From Vibrio sp. RE88 (GTDB lineage Bacteria > Pseudomonadota > Gammaproteobacteria > Enterobacterales > Vibrionaceae), in contig NZ_VTYQ01000017.1 in NCBI RefSeq assembly GCF_013113835.1, positions 1-64,000 on the forward strand: a stretch of DNA of 64,000 nt, read 5' to 3'. Both the position numbers and the translations under genes were made by a program. Under the pieces are notes generated by a model, which had not been told where the DNA came from, did no database searches, and saw only the letters and a list, made by a program, of their open reading frames with translations. Below, piece by piece: positions 8,899-17,105 of the stretch (its first letter is position 1; each line of letters begins with the position of its first letter).

Positions 8899-9951
8899 TT
8901 ATTTGTTACGACGCGCTTCTACCGCATCGGCTAACTGACGAAGAACCTTTTCAGTGTCTTCCCAACCAATACATGCATCAGTGATAGACTGACCGTAAGT
9001 CGGTGCTTGACCATCAACAAGATCTTGACGACCTTCAACTAGGTGTGACTCAATCATTACACCGAAAATAGCATCTTCACCTGCAGAGATTTGACCCGCT
9101 ACATCTTCCGAAACCAACATTTGACGCTGGTACTGCTTCGAGCTATTCGCATGGCTAAAGTCGATCATCACCTTCTGAGGTAGACCTGACGCTTCAAGTT
9201 CAGATTTAATAGCACCAACATGCTCAGCACTGTAGTTAGGCTCTTTACCACCACGTAGGATGATGTGGCAGTCTGGGTTACCAGCAGTTTCAACGATTGC
9301 TGAGTGACCGTACTTAGTGACTGACAAGAAGTGGTGAGAAGCACTCGCACTGCGGATTGCATCTGATGCAATTTTGATGTTGCCATCAGTGCCGTTTTTG
9401 AAGCCGACTGGGCAAGAGATACCTGAAGCCAGTTCACGGTGTACCTGAGACTCAGTAGTACGTGCGCCGATAGCACCCCAGCTGATTAAGTCTGCAACGT
9501 ACTGCGGAGTGATCATATCAAGGAATTCACTCGCCGTCGGTAGGCCAAGATCAGTTAGATCCAGCAGCAACTTACGACCCATGCGCAGACCGTCGTTGAT
9601 CTTAAACGTATCGTTCAGGTACGGGTCGTTAATCAGACCTTTCCAACCCACAGTTGTACGTGGCTTCTCAAAGTAAACTCGCATCACGACTTCTAGACGG
9701 TCGCCCAACTCATCACGCAATACTTTCAAACGCTTACCGTATTCGATTGCTGCTTCAGGGTCGTGAATAGAACAAGGACCAACGATAACCAGCAGGCGGT
9801 CATCATCGCCGTTTAAAATCTTAGAGATTGCTTCACGAGAGCGAAAAGTCGTTGAAGACGCAGTTTCAGTTGCCGGAAACTTCTCTAAAACAGCTACTGG
9901 CGGTAATAATTCTTTTACTTTGCTAATTCGTACATCATCAGTCTGGAACAT
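8899..9951 (-). CDS. aroG: 3-deoxy-7-phosphoheptulonate synthase (DAHP synthase)
   Basis: First step of the shikimate pathway: phosphoenolpyruvate plus erythrose 4-phosphate to DAHP, in the cytoplasm. At 350 residues it has the length of E. coli AroG. Type I signatures are visible: VGPCSIHD, EKPRTTVGWKGLINDP, GARTTESQVHRELASG, PVGFKNGTDG and DFSHANSSK. The overall pattern is nearest AroG (Phe-sensitive), but AroF and AroH cannot be excluded by eye. The upstream region carries a possible 25-codon leader ORF ending three bases before this ATG, plus TyrR-like sites, so both transcriptional and leader control are plausible. Confidence 0.95.
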   Translation of the reverse strand: MFQTDDVRISKVKELLPPVAVLEKFPATETASSTTFRSREAISKILNGDDDRLLVIVGPCSIHDPEAAIEYGKRLKVLRDELGDRLEVVMRVYFEKPRTTVGWKGLINDPYLNDTFKINDGLRMGRKLLLDLTDLGLPTASEFLDMITPQYVADLISWGAIGARTTESQVHRELASGISCPVGFKNGTDGNIKIASDAIRSASASHHFLSVTKYGHSAIVETAGNPDCHIILRGGKEPNYSAEHVGAIKSELEASGLPQKVMIDFSHANSSKQYQRQMLVSEDVAGQISAGEDAIFGVMIESHLVEGRQDLVDGQAPTYGQSITDACIGWEDTEKVLRQLADAVEARRNK

Positions 9952-9954
9952 TGC

Positions 9955-10032
9955 TTACGTCTTCCTATTTCTCTTGGCTTGAACACCGCACCAAAAATTA
10001 GTGGTGCATAAATGCTCTATTTTGTTTTTCAT
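9955..10032 (-). CDS. Candidate leader peptide of aroG (25 codons)
   Basis: An ATG with a purine-rich GGGAAG immediately upstream opens a 25-codon frame, MKNKIEHLCTTNFWCGVQAK and then RNRKT, whose TAA ends three bases before the aroG ATG. It contains adjacent Phe and Trp codons at the centre of a hairpin. The position suggests translational coupling or an attenuation-like leader. The ribosome-site spacing is tight and no protein homology is claimed, so it may be a chance ORF. Confidence 0.35.
   Translation of the reverse strand: MKNKIEHLCTTNFWCGVQAKRNRKT
9988..10007 (-). promoter_or_regulatory. Hairpin inside the aroG leader
   Basis: A 6-bp stem with an 8-base loop (GCACCA / TGGTGC) in the aroG 5' leader. 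The Phe and Trp codons of the candidate leader ORF fall within it. Without a T-run it is not a terminator by itself. Confidence 0.4.
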
Positions 10033-10112
10033 CTTCCCTGTAACTTATCTATCAAAAACGATGCTTGCAACCACTTTTTAAACCAAAAGGCAATATTTCT
10101 TCTATTTTTACA

Positions 10113-10142
10113 TTTTACACCGCATGTAAAATTTAAATTACA
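10113..10142. promoter_or_regulatory. TyrR-like operator region between aroG and the amino acid transporter
   Basis: TGTAAA-ATTTAA-ATTACA at 10125-10142 fits the TyrR box TGTAAA-N6-TTTACA at 11 of 12 fixed bases. It overlaps a perfect dyad TTTTACA-CCGCA-TGTAAAA at 10113-10131. It lies about 175 bases upstream of aroG and 117 bases upstream of the divergent ABC transporter operon, so one regulator could act on both. Confidence 0.55.
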
Positions 10143-10258
10143 TACGATAAAGAGTGAGCAATATCAGGCTTTCTAGCTCTATTTGAACCGCATGAGATGC
10201 AATATCTCTTTGATATTGTTAAGGTGGAAATACAAATAAATGCATATAAAGAACCGGC

Positions 10259-10978
10259 ATGAGCGCCATCGATTTTACACACGTCAGCAAGTGGTACGGC
10301 CATTTTCAGGCACTGAAGAATATTAGCCTCTCTGTACAAAAAGGAGAGAGGTTAGTCGTTTGTGGTCCCTCTGGTTCTGGAAAATCGACCTTAATTCGTA
10401 CCGTCAACGGTTTGGAAACCATCTCAAAAGGCAATATTCAGGTGCTCGGCCAGCCTTTGTCCTCTGTCTCACCGGGAAAAGTCGGCATGGTTTTTCAGCA
10501 TTTTAATCTTTTTCCTCACTTAACCGTATTAGAGAACCTGACGCTGGCACCGATGCGCACATTGAAGCAATCGAAACAACAAGCCATCGATACAGCCATG
10601 CACTTTCTAGATCGCGTCAACATCACTGAGCAGGCAAGCAAATATCCCGTTCAATTGTCTGGCGGGCAGCAGCAGCGTGTCGCCATTGCACGCTCTTTGT
10701 GTATGAAACCCGAGATTTTGTTGTTTGATGAGCCAACCTCCGCTTTAGATCCTGAGACCATCAAAGAGGTTTTGGAAGTGATGACAGATTTAGCCACAGA
10801 TGGCATGACGATGATTTGCGTAACACATGAAATGGGCTTTGCCAGAAAGGTGGCCGATAGAGTGATATTTATGGATCAGGGAGAAATACTCGAAATGGCT
10901 ACCCCTGAGCAATTGTTCAGTGCGCCCCAACATCCAAGAACACAACGATTTCTGGAGCAGATCCTGAGCCACCAATGA
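10259..10978 (+). CDS. Polar amino acid ABC transporter, ATP-binding protein (GlnQ-like)
   Basis: ATPase subunit of an inner-membrane amino acid importer. All motifs are present: Walker A GPSGSGKST near residue 35, Q-loop VFQHFNLFPHLTVLEN, signature LSGGQQQR, Walker B ILLFDEPTSALDPE and the switch His in CVTHEMGFA. At 239 residues it matches the PAAT group (GlnQ, ArtP, HisP). Its stop overlaps the ATG of the next gene (ATGA), so it is first in a four-gene operon: ATPase, permease, binding protein, permease. Confidence 0.95.
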   Translation: MSAIDFTHVSKWYGHFQALKNISLSVQKGERLVVCGPSGSGKSTLIRTVNGLETISKGNIQVLGQPLSSVSPGKVGMVFQHFNLFPHLTVLENLTLAPMRTLKQSKQQAIDTAMHFLDRVNITEQASKYPVQLSGGQQQRVAIARSLCMKPEILLFDEPTSALDPETIKEVLEVMTDLATDGMTMICVTHEMGFARKVADRVIFMDQGEILEMATPEQLFSAPQHPRTQRFLEQILSHQ

Positions 10979-11772
10979 TTAGCCGAATTTTAAAGCCCGT
11001 TTTATCCGCCTTCGCTCAGATCGTAATGCTAGGTTTAGGGTTATGGTGGCTGCTGGATTCTGGCGCGAAAGCAATAGATTACCAGTGGCAATGGCACCGA
11101 GTACCTGACTATCTTGCCTTCTATGAAGATGGCCAGTGGTGGCCTGCTGAACTGCTCGAAGGCTTGTGGGTCACTATCAAGATATCGGCATGGAGCCTAT
11201 TGTTTACTCTGCTGATTGGAATGTTGACGGCTTTACTCAAGCTCTCTCAATCTGTTGTAGGCCGAACCATCGCAAATACTTACATTGAGCTGATTCGCAA
11301 TACGCCACTTCTGGTTCAGATATACCTTTTGTATTTCGTCTTTGGTCCAGTGATCGGCCTTGATAGATTTGCGACTGCGATTTTGGCGCTCTCACTTTTC
11401 CAAGGTGCCTACACCGCTGAGATTTTTCGTGGAGGTCTGAACAGCATCTCTAAAGGTCAGTTTGAGGCTGCTCGCTCCCTTGGGCTCAGCCCTTTCTCTA
11501 CCTACTACGACGTTATCTTCCCGCAGTTACTGCAAAGAACGTTACCGCCTTTAACCAATGAAGTGGTTTCTCTGGTTAAGAACTCCTCAATTGTCAGCGT
11601 AATGGCCATATTCGACCTGACGACAGAAGGAAGAAACATTGTTTCGGAAACCGCGATGCCATTTGAGATATGGTTTAGCGTGGCAGCGATATATCTTTTA
11701 CTCACACTGTCACTCTCGGGAATCTCCGCTTGGCTAGAACACAAACTTGGCGCCCAATGGCGTGCTCAATAA
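10975..11772 (+). CDS. Polar amino acid ABC transporter, permease 1
   Basis: Inner-membrane permease of the His/Glu/Gln/Arg family, 265 residues. After a first membrane helix (FAQIVMLGLGLWWLL) comes a periplasmic loop, then five hydrophobic segments. ELIRNTPLLVQIYLLYF is the family's conserved start of the core, and EAARSLGLSPFSTYYDVIFPQ is the EAA loop that contacts the ATPase. The N-terminal extension (DSGAKAIDYQWQWHRVPDYL) is shared with the second permease, which indicates a heterodimer. Confidence 0.93.
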   Translation: MISRILKPVLSAFAQIVMLGLGLWWLLDSGAKAIDYQWQWHRVPDYLAFYEDGQWWPAELLEGLWVTIKISAWSLLFTLLIGMLTALLKLSQSVVGRTIANTYIELIRNTPLLVQIYLLYFVFGPVIGLDRFATAILALSLFQGAYTAEIFRGGLNSISKGQFEAARSLGLSPFSTYYDVIFPQLLQRTLPPLTNEVVSLVKNSSIVSVMAIFDLTTEGRNIVSETAMPFEIWFSVAAIYLLLTLSLSGISAWLEHKLGAQWRAQ

Positions 11773-11784
11773 TAAGGAAATCAA

Positions 11785-12624
11785 ATGAAACACTTAGGAC
11801 AAAAGATTCGTTCGTTGAGAGCTTTCAAGCAAGCGATTACCGCTTTGCTTGGGCTAGCAGTAGCACTACCAACGCTTGCCAGTGAAACCCCAAATTTGGA
11901 TAAGATTAACGAGCGCGGTACCTTACGCGTCGGAATGTCGACCTTTGTCCCATGGGCAATGCGCGACAAGCAAGGGGATTTAATCGGCTTTGAGATCGAT
12001 GTGGCTGAACGTCTTGCCGCGGATTCTGGCTGGAAAGTCGAATTTGTACCCACCGCTTGGGATGGCATTATTCCAGCGCTTCTGGCGAAAAAATTTGATG
12101 TCATTATTGGCGGCATGAGCGTGACTCCCGAACGCTCTAAGAGTGTTTTATTTACCACTCCTTATTCACACTCTGGTGTTCAGGTGGCAGCCAATAAAGA
12201 ACTGGCTTCAGGCTTTTCTGAAATGAGCGATTTCAATTCTCGACGCATTAAAATCGCTGCACGCCGTGGCGCCTTCACGGTACAAGTCGCTCGAGAAGCT
12301 TTTCCAAAAGCTAAAATTCTTCAGTTCGACGACGATGCTCAAGCATTTCAGGAAGTCCTCAATGGTAACGCTCACGCTGTGATTGCTTCTAGCCCTAAAC
12401 CTGAACATGAAGCAGTAAAGAATGCCGACAAACTGTTTATCCCGTTTAATGAGCGCCTGTCTAAGGGTAACGAAGCGTTCGCCGTTCGTCTTGGTGAAAG
12501 TGACAAGCAAGCCTTCTTCGACCAGTGGATACAAGCTCGTACCGAAGATGGCTGGCTTGAGCAGAGATACGAATACTGGTTCGCGACGCTCGACTGGCAG
12601 CAGCAAGTTGCAACCGGTCAATAA
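11785..12624 (+). CDS. Polar amino acid ABC transporter, periplasmic substrate-binding protein
   Basis: Family 3 solute-binding protein, 279 residues, with a signal peptide ending near LPTLASE (residue 34). Family features: LRVGMSTFVPWAMRDKQGDLIGFEIDVAERLA (ligand lobe), DVIIGGMSVTPERSKSVLFTTPY, and RRGAFTVQVAREAFPKA. The acidic and aromatic ligand-lobe residues fit a polar amino acid, but which one cannot be told. It is placed between the two permease genes, in the same operon. Confidence 0.93.
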   Translation: MKHLGQKIRSLRAFKQAITALLGLAVALPTLASETPNLDKINERGTLRVGMSTFVPWAMRDKQGDLIGFEIDVAERLAADSGWKVEFVPTAWDGIIPALLAKKFDVIIGGMSVTPERSKSVLFTTPYSHSGVQVAANKELASGFSEMSDFNSRRIKIAARRGAFTVQVAREAFPKAKILQFDDDAQAFQEVLNGNAHAVIASSPKPEHEAVKNADKLFIPFNERLSKGNEAFAVRLGESDKQAFFDQWIQARTEDGWLEQRYEYWFATLDWQQQVATGQ

Positions 12625-12680
12625 CCACGTTTCTTAAACCCAGGATGATTGACAAGACATAAAGATTAGCAGGACGTTAG

Positions 12681-13595
12681 GTGAATAAATCGAATTTGCT
12701 GACCGCCAGTCAGGACAGAAAACCCAGCTGGAACTTCAATAAACTTGATGTAGTTTTATTGCTTGTTTTAGCTGGATTTGGGTTCTGGCTTTACCAACGT
12801 GCTTCTATCGGAGTGAATTACACTTGGCGATGGAGCGAAGCATTCACGCTAATCTTTACTTCACGCTCTGATGGGTCGTTGCCCTACTTCATTCAGGGTG
12901 TGATCTCGACATTACGGCTCAGTGTTTGGGGAATGCTACTGGCACTAACCTTGGGAACACTCATTGGTGTAGCTAGGCATTCTTCCATTTACGTATTTCG
13001 TTCACTGGCCAATGTGTATATCCAGTTAATCCGAAATATTCCCCCGCTGGTCTTTGTGTTCATCTTCTACTTTTTTATCTCAAATCAGCTCATTCCCGCT
13101 ATCGGGCTGGAAGGGATTCTAAGGGAGTACTCTGGAGAGGCGAATGCGTTGCAATCGATCTTGTTCGGGCCTAAGCCTCTATGGGAAAACCTGCTGTCTG
13201 GCGTACTTTGTGTCGGGATCCTTTCCTCTGCCTATGTTGCTGAAATAGTACGTTCAGGTTTGGCTGGCATAGCAAAAGGACAATGGGAAGCGGCGGACGC
13301 ATTGGGGCTATCTACTTGGGCTAAGTACCGTTTGGTAATCGCCCCACAGGTATTAGCCGCAATTACTCCTGCACTTGCCGGACAAGCCATTTCATTGGTC
13401 AAAGATACCTCGATTGTGTCACTGATTTCGATTCAGGAAATGACTTTCGTTGGCACAGAGATGGCAAACTCTTCCGGCCTTATTTTTGAGTTCTGGCTGA
13501 TAGTAGGCGCCACTTACCTGATATTTTGCCTGACGCTTTCTACCTTATTTAAAAGGCTTGAGCGCCACTCCTTGAAACATAAAGCAAATGGCTAG
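12681..13595 (+). CDS. Polar amino acid ABC transporter, permease 2
   Basis: Second permease of the importer, 304 residues. It has the core motif QLIRNIPPLVFVFIFYFF and the EAA loop EAADALGLSTWAKYRLVIAPQV. The N-terminal loop (ASIGVNYTWRWSEAF) parallels that of permease 1. The start is GTG at 12681 with AGGA nine bases upstream. A 56-base gap from the binding protein is the only loose spacing in the operon. It is last in the operon; the convergent ctaB stop lies 30 bases downstream. Confidence 0.92.
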   Translation: MNKSNLLTASQDRKPSWNFNKLDVVLLLVLAGFGFWLYQRASIGVNYTWRWSEAFTLIFTSRSDGSLPYFIQGVISTLRLSVWGMLLALTLGTLIGVARHSSIYVFRSLANVYIQLIRNIPPLVFVFIFYFFISNQLIPAIGLEGILREYSGEANALQSILFGPKPLWENLLSGVLCVGILSSAYVAEIVRSGLAGIAKGQWEAADALGLSTWAKYRLVIAPQVLAAITPALAGQAISLVKDTSIVSLISIQEMTFVGTEMANSSGLIFEFWLIVGATYLIFCLTLSTLFKRLERHSLKHKANG

Positions 13596-13625
13596 ACAGG
13601 TACTTCTCTCAAATCAAAACTTCCC

Positions 13626-14522
13626 TCAAATCAAATAGTGCTCGGCTAATAGCGCGGAAAATAGCAACATCAGGTGCCAAATAGAGAACTTAAATGTTTT
13701 GATGGCTTGCTTCTCGTCAGTACCAAATTTCAACTTCCAAGCGTGATAGATAAACAACGCAGACAGTATTGTTACTGAGGCTAGGTAAAAGACTCCTGCC
13801 ATCCCAACCAACACAGGGAACAGGCAAACGATAAGTAATAATACGGTGTAAAGCAGTATTGATGTTTTCGTATATTCCTCACCGTGCGTGACAGGCAGCA
13901 TTGGTATATCGGCTTTGGCATAATCCTCTTTGCGATGAATCGCTAATGCCCAAAAATGCGGAGGGGTCCATATAAAGATAATCATCACAAGCAGCCAGGC
14001 ATTAGCATGCATTTCACCTGTGACAGCCGTCCAACCAAGTAACGGCGGCATCGCACCAGCAATCCCCGCAATGACGATATTTTGTGGCGTAGCCCGCTTT
14101 AAGTACATGGTGTAGATAACGGCATAGCCCAGCAAACTGGCAAAAGTCAGCCAAGCCGTCAACGCATTCACCCAGACATACAAGACCACAAATCCGGCGA
14201 GCCCGATTCCAGTGGCGAACGCAAGCACATTGCGCACATTGAGTTCACCCGACGGCAGAGGTCGCTTGTATGTTCGAGCCATAACCGCATCAATACGTCG
14301 GTCAATCAGGTGGTTAAATGCTGCAGCAGAGCCTGCCATCAAAGCAATCCCCAACATACCAAGAATTGATTGTTGAACAGGCAGTGTTCCTGGCACCGCC
14401 AAACACATACCGACCAGAGCGGTAAGCAGCATTAAAGCAACCACCTTCGGCTTAGTCAGAGTGAGGTAGGTTCGCCATAATGATCGGTCTTGTTCAGAGA
14501 TGTGACTGATAGAATTACTCAT
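13626..14522 (-). CDS. ctaB: Protoheme IX farnesyltransferase (heme O synthase)
   Basis: Adds a farnesyl group to protoheme to give heme O, the first step to the heme A of the oxidase encoded upstream. It is a UbiA-type prenyltransferase of 298 residues with about nine membrane segments. The first Asp-rich motif is seen in NHLIDRRIDAVMARTYKRPLPSG, the second in HRKEDYAKADIPMLPV, and FIWTPPHFWALAI lies between them. Its start overlaps the ctaA stop, so the two are translated together. The name cyoE is equally used; ctaB fits the aa3 context. Confidence 0.95.
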   Translation of the reverse strand: MSNSISHISEQDRSLWRTYLTLTKPKVVALMLLTALVGMCLAVPGTLPVQQSILGMLGIALMAGSAAAFNHLIDRRIDAVMARTYKRPLPSGELNVRNVLAFATGIGLAGFVVLYVWVNALTAWLTFASLLGYAVIYTMYLKRATPQNIVIAGIAGAMPPLLGWTAVTGEMHANAWLLVMIIFIWTPPHFWALAIHRKEDYAKADIPMLPVTHGEEYTKTSILLYTVLLLIVCLFPVLVGMAGVFYLASVTILSALFIYHAWKLKFGTDEKQAIKTFKFSIWHLMLLFSALLAEHYLI

Positions 14523-15552
14523 CGCGAACTCTCCTTACGAAAAATCGAGTGGAATGGGCATTAGCAGTGACTTTCTGTCGCAGCAGATAATTGACATGGA
14601 GGACTGAAAGCAGCAACAAAGCAGCGACTAGGTTATGCGCAACCGCCACCACAAGAGGTAAGCTAAGTAAGACATTAGCAATACCTAAACTGATTTGTAG
14701 AATCAGCAACACACCCACTTTGAAAGCGGCACTTGTTAGCTTAGGATTTCTGGCACATAGCAACGCACAAAGTAAACTGATGGACAACAAAGCCACCAGC
14801 ACAGCACCAAATCGGTGCGTCACATGAATGGTCATGCGAGCGCCATAGTCTAACGTGCCAAACTCGTAGGTTTCCTGCTTGGGTTGTATCAACTGAAAAG
14901 CGCGGTAAAAATCCAGATGCCCCGTCCAATTCCCTTCACATACCGGTAAACTTGTACACATTAGGGCGGCATAGTTGGATGATGTCCAGCCGCCCAAGGC
15001 TATTTGAATAACAACAAAACACAAAGTGACAGGCGCGAGAAACTTTAACCAACCAGATACATGAGGGACGGCTTCGATGGGTGACTTGCGATCAAGTAGC
15101 CGCCAATACAGCAGCGCAAGTAAACAAAACAGCGTAAACCCACCAAGAAGGTGCCCCATCACCACCAGTGGCATCAACTTCATGGTTACCGTCCACATAC
15201 CCAAGAGCGCCTGAAAAACCACCACTAAAGAGATCACAATCGGTAAGCCATAAGGCAACGACTTCTCTTTAATCACTCGAAATGAAATAGCAAACACCAA
15301 TAAACCCAGCGTGCCCGCAAAATAACGGTGGATCATTTCCAGCCAAGCTTTATTCGCTTCAACAGTGAGCTCAGGATACAAGGATTTTGCCAGTGCGATT
15401 TCTTGTTGATCGCTAGGTACGGTCAGCTGGCCATAACATCCCGGCCAGTCCGGACATCCTAGTCCAGCGTCAGCCAGTCGGGTATAGGCACCAAGCATGA
15501 TGACGATAAACGTCAATACGAGACTTAGGCGAACTAAATTGGTCAATCCCAT
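14515..15552 (-). CDS. ctaA: Heme A synthase (COX15/CtaA)
   Basis: Oxidises heme O to heme A in the inner membrane. About 345 residues with eight membrane helices. Conserved histidines sit in EMIHRYFAG, MGHLLGGFTL, HVTHRFGAV and AVAHNLVAAL, the pattern of the two heme sites. A cysteine pair is visible in each periplasmic loop (GLGCPDWPGCYG and ALMCTSLPVCEG), as in other two-loop CtaA proteins. The ATG at 15552 is preferred over TTG at 15558 because AAGGAG lies seven bases ahead. Paired with ctaB by overlap. Confidence 0.93.
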   Translation of the reverse strand: MGLTNLVRLSLVLTFIVIMLGAYTRLADAGLGCPDWPGCYGQLTVPSDQQEIALAKSLYPELTVEANKAWLEMIHRYFAGTLGLLVFAISFRVIKEKSLPYGLPIVISLVVVFQALLGMWTVTMKLMPLVVMGHLLGGFTLFCLLALLYWRLLDRKSPIEAVPHVSGWLKFLAPVTLCFVVIQIALGGWTSSNYAALMCTSLPVCEGNWTGHLDFYRAFQLIQPKQETYEFGTLDYGARMTIHVTHRFGAVLVALLSISLLCALLCARNPKLTSAAFKVGVLLILQISLGIANVLLSLPLVVAVAHNLVAALLLLSVLHVNYLLRQKVTANAHSTRFFVRRVRDE

Positions 15553-15573
15553 AACCAAACTCCTTCCCTACTG

Positions 15574-16122
15574 TTAGCCTACTCTTGATAACTTAAGTAG
15601 CTTCCTTAAGTCCGCCAGTACATCTTTGCTTTGGCGGACCAAATCGTCTTGTGATTCCACTTTGGGATAACGCATCACCAATTGGCCCAATGGGTCGACA
15701 ATGACGTACTCGAAGTCAGACACAACCTGATGGAAGGCTTGATTCACTTTGATGGCTTCAAACCCACCCTTTTCCAATACCGATGTATCACTGAGCTCAG
15801 AGACAAGCAGCACAGGTGCAACGCGGCTCTGATATTTACCCAGCGCTAAATGACTTTGACCCAGCAAGTACACCTGCTTCTGGCAGAATTCATCACATTG
15901 CTGCGGAATCAAATACCCCAACTGCCATTGCTCGCTTGCATAAGGGTTGCTGATTCCAAGTCCATCAAAACTTTGCTTTGGTTCAATCAATTCGCCTTTG
16001 TTCGTCACGCCAGACTCATACCAATGATTGGCGAGAAATGTCTTGGCAATGACTGCGGGCAAAGCAAACATTAGTACCAAGGCAATCAGAATGATTCTGC
16101 CTCTTGTAACTGGATTAGCCAT
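15574..16122 (-). CDS. Membrane-anchored CxxxC protein of the oxidase cluster
   Basis: 182 residues, no firm family. It has an N-terminal membrane anchor (IILIALVLMFALPAVIA) and then a periplasmic domain with CDEFC at about residues 76-80. The spacing is that of the copper-binding CxxxC of SCO-type and thioredoxin-fold chaperones, and the tail VSDFEYVIVDPLGQLVMRYP resembles the C-terminal strand region of such folds. Position between SURF1 and ctaA supports a role in oxidase assembly, perhaps CuA loading (inference). Its start overlaps the SURF1 stop. Confidence 0.7.
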   Translation of the reverse strand: MANPVTRGRIILIALVLMFALPAVIAKTFLANHWYESGVTNKGELIEPKQSFDGLGISNPYASEQWQLGYLIPQQCDEFCQKQVYLLGQSHLALGKYQSRVAPVLLVSELSDTSVLEKGGFEAIKVNQAFHQVVSDFEYVIVDPLGQLVMRYPKVESQDDLVRQSKDVLADLRKLLKLSRVG

Positions 16123-16828
16123 CCTGATCTCCTTGTTTTAATGCTCTGATAAAAACCCAACCACTCAACAACACGAGAGCCACAGCCATGCTAAACCACT
16201 GAACGGCATATCCTGTGTGTTTAGCGGAACCCAGCGGGACAGGTTTCCAAGGCTGCCCATAGGGCCAATCTGACGTGCGGGGCTGTAAAATGTAAGGCTC
16301 TATTGGGTGCTGCCAATATTGTTCCAGTTCAGCAATATTGAGATTTTGAATTCGATGCGGAACACCCGGCTCAATATACAGCTCATCACTCAGCGGATTT
16401 GAAGAGCGCTGGTAAACTCTCGCGTCTGATTTTAGTGGGCTGTTCAGCCAATCAACGTTGGGCAAGTTATCTCGTTGACCCTTTGAAGGAATAAACCCGC
16501 GCTCCACCAAAACCGCGCTATCAACCCCAAACTCCATAAGCTGATAAGCCAAATAACCAACTTCACCTTGATAGGTTTGATTATCGAGCAATAGGTACTT
16601 TCCCTCGATAGGCCTTAGTTCAGCGGTAACCCGCATGCCTGTAAGGTAGCGGGTCTCGGTAACGTTTAGCTGAGTAATATCGATTGCAGGGGCCTGTTCT
16701 CTTACATCCAGAAACCGCTCCATTTGCTGCTTTTCTTCAGCTCTCGATAGTTGCCACAAGCCTAAGTTGACCAAAATAGAAAAGGCAACCACAGTTAATA
16801 ACAGACCAACCCAAAACGAGTACGACTT
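16115..16828 (-). CDS. SURF1-family oxidase assembly protein
   Basis: SURF1/Shy1 proteins help insert heme A into subunit I. Two membrane helices bracket a periplasmic domain: an N-terminal one (YSFWVGLLLTVVAFSILVNLGLWQL) and a C-terminal one (YAVQWFSMAVALVLLSGWVFI). Family motifs include GLWQLSRAEEKQ, LLLDNQTYQGEVGYLAYQLM, VLVERGFIP and HTGYAVQWF. The frame is open further upstream to 16903, but that would overlap the opposite-strand DUF2909 gene by about 50 bases. The ATG at 16828 aligns with the usual short N-terminus, so I take it; 16864 is the alternative. Confidence 0.9.
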   Translation of the reverse strand, partial: KSYSFWVGLLLTVVAFSILVNLGLWQLSRAEEKQQMERFLDVREQAPAIDITQLNVTETRYLTGMRVTAELRPIEGKYLLLDNQTYQGEVGYLAYQLMEFGVDSAVLVERGFIPSKGQRDNLPNVDWLNSPLKSDARVYQRSSNPLSDELYIEPGVPHRIQNLNIAELEQYWQHPIEPYILQPRTSDWPYGQPWKPVPLGSAKHTGYAVQWFSMAVALVLLSGWVFIRALKQGDQDG

Positions 16829-16853
16829 CATCTGAACTGATAAGGAAGACTTT

Positions 16854-17093
16854 ATGGTATTCATCTTCAAATCGCTGTTGGTAGTGTTACTACTGTTTAT
16901 CATCGTAAACCTCGCAAGAGCGATGCTCGAAATGGTGAAAGGGCCTCAGCCTGAAAGTGATGAGGAACCTCGCCAAGATAAGCCTATGAGTTATTACCTT
17001 GGCCGACGTGTGTTCCTCTCTGCACTCGCCGTTGTGTTATTGATCGCCGCCCTTCTTACAGGTTTTATTGAACCTAATGTTCGCCCTTACTAA
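16854..17093 (+). CDS. DUF2909 small twin-transmembrane protein
   Basis: 79 residues with two hydrophobic helices (FKSLLVVLLLFIIVNLA and FLSALAVVLLIAALLTGFI) joined by a charged loop (MVKGPQPESDEEPRQDKPM), the pattern of DUF2909. TAAGGA ahead of the ATG gives a good ribosome site. It is the only plus-strand gene inside the oxidase locus, divergent from SURF1 and convergent with coxC. Such genes commonly sit here in gamma-proteobacterial cox clusters, so a role in oxidase biogenesis is likely but unproven. Confidence 0.85.
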   Translation: MVFIFKSLLVVLLLFIIVNLARAMLEMVKGPQPESDEEPRQDKPMSYYLGRRVFLSALAVVLLIAALLTGFIEPNVRPY

Positions 17094-17098
17094 GGGCG
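17082..17098. terminator. Short hairpin spanning the DUF2909 stop codon
   Basis: CGCCCTT-ACT-AAGGGCG, a perfect 7-bp stem whose loop and right arm include the TAA of DUF2909. It lies between convergent genes 12 bases apart. No T-run, so termination strength is uncertain. Confidence 0.5.
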
Positions 17099-17105
17099 AG
17101 CACAC

